Position numbers and translations under genes: made by a program. The notes under the pieces were generated by a model. It did no database searches. It was not told where the DNA came from and saw only the letters and a program-made list of their open reading frames with translations. Source: Folioceros fuciformis (Eukaryota; Anthocerotophyta; Anthocerotopsida; Anthocerotales). Taken from it: 20,736 bases of DNA. The DNA is taken from positions 1 through 20,736 of the forward strand of contig JBNGIO010005374.1 of assembly GCA_049999805.1 (NCBI GenBank). The letters are read 5' to 3'. How positions within the stretch are numbered: the first letter of the stretch is position 1; each line of letters begins with the position of its first letter. Of this stretch, positions 17,964 to 20,736 are shown piece after piece.

Positions 17964-19715
17964 CTATTCCTTATGAGTTGCGAGGCAGGTTGGGCAAAGC
18001 CACTCATCTTCGAGTACTTTTATCAGTGCCGGTTTCAGGCAAAACAAACGGTATCCCCTGTTGCATCGATTGCATAGCAACATGCTTTCAGCATCTTCGA
18101 TGTACCCACAGATTTTGCAAGGCAAATTAGCTGGGGGCACCCAACCCTGTGGTTGAATTCTAGTGTCCAACTTTGGCAAATGATAAGTTGCCAAATGTCT
18201 CAAGTGTTCCTTGCACCGTCGCCCATCTTCTCCTTCTAGCTCCATCTCTCTCTGGTCGCCCACCTTGACCACTCGCAAAATTTATCTCCCGGTGTTGATG
18301 TCTAGCGTGTTTGCCAGCCTTCTTTGGAGATAAACAAAGTCACCAACTTCTAACTTCCTTACTTTCGGTTTCCATGATCCTCCCCACCTGAACGCATATC
18401 TCAGTTGATCCATGTGTTGGGCAATGGCTAGGTTCTCCATGGCCATTAGTAGCATTGGTCGCAGCTTCTCTACCCTATTGGTTAGTTCTCACAAGCATTG
18501 TTATGGATTGCATGACCAATGCAACACCTTGGAGTATCAATCCGCCATTATGTTGGGTAACACAACATTCCTACCATACAAGATGTAGTAAGGGCTGAAC
18601 TTCCCTAGTGCTGCTTGCAAACTCACCCAATATCTAAGTGCGATGGATGGCACCAACTCATCCCAGCAGGTTGGATCTACTTCAAGGCAGTAATTTCTTA
18701 GCGCATCTTTGAATGTTTGGACCAATTGTTTTACTAACCTGTTTGCCTCGAGGTGGTCTTGCGATGTTTGGCGATGATCAATTAGGCTTCTATTGAGTAG
18801 TCCCAAAAATTCACCTCGGACCTCATTCCCTTGATTTATCAATACTTCTACATAGCTCCCAAACTGACTCATTACACACTATAAGAACACTATGGCCGTG
18901 AAGCGTGAAGTTCTTGTCGGCAGGAAAGCCACTTCCACCCATTTGGAGAAATGTTCAATCATCAGCACACATTGCTTGTTGCCTTGCTTGGTTGGAGGCC
19001 ACTCTAGCATTAGATCAACCGACGACCTATAGAACAACCCTTTGATGGGCAAAGGATGTAGCACTAGATCCTCATGGTTGAACCTTGCTTTTATTGCATC
19101 ACACGCCACACACCTTGCTATCACTCTTTCAACATCAGCATACATACTTGCCTAGAAATATGTGTGTTTGCGCATGTGATGCATCCTCTTTACTCCAAAA
19201 TGCCCCAACATTCAATGCACCTTTAGTACCAACCTTTCTCTATCTTGTATGGCAAGTACTTCCTTAGTGATGCCTTTGTCGTTGATCTAGAGTTTGCCTT
19301 CCTTCCACTCATACCTAGCCACTTGCCTTCTTAGCTTTTCTGCAGTCACAAGATTAAGCTCCTTAAGGTCCTTGCCTTGTAACAATTGTATGGCCAATTT
19401 TTGTCTCTAGATGTCTCTTTTATGCATTCAGCCAACCCCTATGTTGGCTCAGCTCCAACTGCAAGAAGCACCAAATAAAGCTCGAAACCCTTCATCGTTA
19501 TGATCTTCGCCAACACATGTCTCATCGGCATGATTGTTGCTGGGGTTGCATCTTAGGCCATCAACATTGTGGTGCATCTTATTAGGTCTATGCACTATTT
19601 CCCCATTGTATTCTAACCGCAGTATTGCCAATCTGGCCAACTTCCCGCTTACTTTCATGTTGGTCATTAGCCCGTGTAGCAGCTGATGATTGATTGGTTT
19701 AGTGTTTAGGTTTTG
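17964..19715 (-). pseudogene. Ty3/gypsy pol fragment: RNase H end, integrase, C-terminal PHD finger
   Basis: All parts lie in one minus-strand frame. From the right: the RNase H end (HGLMTNMKVSGKLARLA, EIVHRPNKMHHNVDGL), a linker, the integrase zinc site (GHFGVKRMHHMRKHTYF...CVAC), the core with first Asp in SSVDLMLEWPPTKQGN, then VLINQGNEVRGEF where D-Q-G is usual (second catalytic Asp is Asn, codon 18836-18834). The HLEANRLVKQLVQT block has Lys where the catalytic Glu is expected. After WKPKVRKLEVGDFVYLQ comes a PHD finger, Cys at 18119 to Cys at 17985, of C4HC3 spacing except that the His is Arg (18050-18048). In-frame stops lie at 18879, 18537, 18501, 18489, 18282 and others upstream. Homology to gypsy ends near 19715, so gag, protease and RT are missing. 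Confidence 0.88.
17985..18119 (-). other. PHD finger domain at the integrase C terminus
   Basis: Residues follow C-x2-C, C-x2-C, [Arg for His]-x2-C, C-x2-C, with the typical GY.LFCLKP and EWLCPTC phrases. PHD fingers bind histone H3 tails, often H3K4 state. In an integrase it would be expected to steer insertion, as chromodomains do in chromoviruses (inference). The His to Arg change would impair zinc binding in this copy. The stop TAG (17966-17964) follows six residues after the last Cys. Confidence 0.8.
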
Positions 19716-19935
19716 CCAAGAGTGTGAGCTCTTGATCTTTGGGGACCGGGGTGGTCGATGGAGGCGGTTGTTGTGGAGACGGTGATGAAGGTTAGGAAAA
19801 GGCGAAATGAAGCGGGAGCGCGCTCGGAGACTGAGCTTGCATTTGTTCTTGGGAAATAAACAGAGGCAAGGGCGGAGGTAAAATTTGTTGACGTCCAAGG
19901 CGAGAGTTGGTGATTGCCGAAGAAGGTGGTGACGG
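19716..19935 (+). promoter_or_regulatory. 5' flank or leader of the Ca2+-ATPase gene
   Basis: About 220 bases between the end of recognisable gypsy sequence and the ATG. Base composition changes here from AT-rich to GC-rich, purine-heavy sequence. No TATA box stands out. An in-frame TGA at 19930-19932 lies just before the ATG, so the coding region does not extend further upstream in this exon. A proximal promoter, if here, is very close to the transposon remnant. Confidence 0.4.
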
Positions 19936-20699
19936 ATGGCAGCCCCTGACGTTGAGACGGGACTGGAGTCGGAGGGAAGCGCTCGACGCTCGTCTGCTAT
20001 TTCTTCACATTGCCAGATCCTCGGTCCGCGGGACCCTGGGAAGAATGTGGCGGCCGTGGAATCGGACACGACTGCCATGGCCGGGGAGTTGGGATTTCCT
20101 GCCTGGGCCAGATCCGTGGACCAGGGTCTGGCTGCGTATGGCGTCGATCCCGATAAGGGGTTGAGTAGTGCTGTTGTGGAGCGGCGGAGGACGCAGTACG
20201 GGTGGAACGAGTTGGAGAAGGACGGGGGGGAAGCCTATGTGGAAGCTGGTGCTGGAGCAGTTTGATGACACGCTTGTTAAGATTTTGCTTGCAGCCGCTG
20301 TGGTGTCCTCCGTGTTGGCGTACGTGGAGCCGCTGGTCATTCTCTTGATTCTTGTCATCAACGCTGTGGTCGGAGTCTGGCAGGAGAGCAACGATGAGAG
20401 AGCACTGGAGGCGTTGAAGGAGATGCAGTCCGAAAGCGCCAAGGTGTGGAGGGACGGAGCTGTTATTTCCGACTTGCCGGCTAGGGAGCTGGTTCCAGGA
20501 GATGTCGTGGAATTGAGGGTTGGAGACAAGGTGCCAGCGGACATGAGGATTGCCATGCTGAAGACCTCCACCCTCAGGGTTGAACAGAGCTCTCTCACGG
20601 GAGAGAGTATGGCAGTTACCAAGACGTACCACCCGGTCACAAGCGAGGATTGCATGGTTCTTGCAGGGACTTACGGGCCAGACGGTGCTGAAGACGCTG
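19936..20699 (+). CDS. ER-type Ca2+-transporting P-type ATPase (P2A), N-terminal exon, frame broken
   Basis: Such pumps move Ca2+ from cytosol into the ER with ATP. The start ATG 19936 is the first after an in-frame TGA; ATG 20083 is an alternative. The first part reads [40 protein letters not shown], the cation-ATPase N-terminal domain. At the seven G of 20224-20230 the frame changes (six G would keep it open). Then come [20 protein letters not shown] (M1), [19 protein letters not shown] (M2), [19 protein letters not shown] and TGES at 20597-20608, the actuator-domain phosphatase loop. The luminal loop between M1 and M2, usually about 10-16 residues, is absent ([10 protein letters not shown]). 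The exon probably ends at 20699 before GTGAGT. The phosphorylation site lies beyond the window. It may be a real gene with a sequencing indel, or a decaying copy. Confidence 0.85.
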
Positions 20700-20736
20700 G
20701 TGAGTAGCAGGCTGGCTGATTCGGCCTTCCAGTTGG
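20700..20736 (+). other. Likely 5' splice donor and start of an intron
   Basis: G|GTGAGT at 20699-20705 matches the strong plant donor consensus. The ATPase frame hits TAG immediately afterwards (20705-20707), as expected if the intron begins here. The acceptor is beyond the window. Confidence 0.55.

Noticed and set aside
19449-20655. Long minus-strand frames across the ATPase exon
   Set aside because: Apart from the RNase H part below about 19715 they are shadows of the GC-rich plus-strand exon.
1-20736. CRISPR arrays, tRNA or rRNA genes, bacterial operons
   Set aside because: No regular spaced repeats, no cloverleaf or rRNA sequence noticed, and the gene content is that of a plant nuclear genome.

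Overview
The window looks like repeat-rich nuclear DNA of a land plant. Plant-type Ty1/copia pol sequence fills most of it, and the right edge holds the 5' end of a plant-style endoplasmic-reticulum Ca2+-ATPase (ECA/SERCA type). The Ty3/gypsy integrase fused to a PHD finger, and the style of the ATPase, make me favour a non-seed plant (bryophyte, lycophyte or fern). That is inference only. No bacterial, organellar or RNA genes were found.

Layout, left to right. (A) 1-2304: copia element A on +, cut by the left window edge and by a run of 100 N. It carries reverse transcriptase and RNase H, then a long 3' spacer, a polypurine tract and an LTR. (B) 2305-about 4090: copia B on +, beginning abruptly inside reverse transcriptase. 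(C) 5184-7908: copia C on +, 5'-truncated, with a decayed antisense reading frame between pol and its putative 3' LTR. (D) 8456-11520: copia D on -, carrying integrase, reverse transcriptase and RNase H in one frame broken only by stops, with an LTR at 8456-8613. (E) 11839 to beyond 16800: copia E on +, the most complete copy (gag, protease, integrase, reverse transcriptase, RNase H). It has many frameshifts and a clean 200-bp poly-T-tailed insertion. A and E belong to one family. (F) about 19715-17964: a Ty3/gypsy fragment on -, with the end of RNase H, a whole integrase and a C-terminal PHD finger. (G) 19936-20699: first exon of the Ca2+-ATPase on +, with a frame break in a run of seven G and a missing loop between membrane segments 1 and 2.

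All retroelement coding regions are dead as written. By hand count about 22 of 33 in-frame stops in the copia frames are TAG, as expected if methylated CAG sites decay to TAG. The ATPase exon is visibly more GC-rich than the elements and is the only host-type gene. The gypsy fragment ends roughly 200 bp upstream of its ATG, so the region reads as a pile of old retrotransposons against the 5' end of one host gene. The points most worth a second look are the integrase-PHD fusion, a 10-bp motif shared downstream of pol in four different copia elements, a stop codon shared by elements A and E, and the 200-bp insertion in E.
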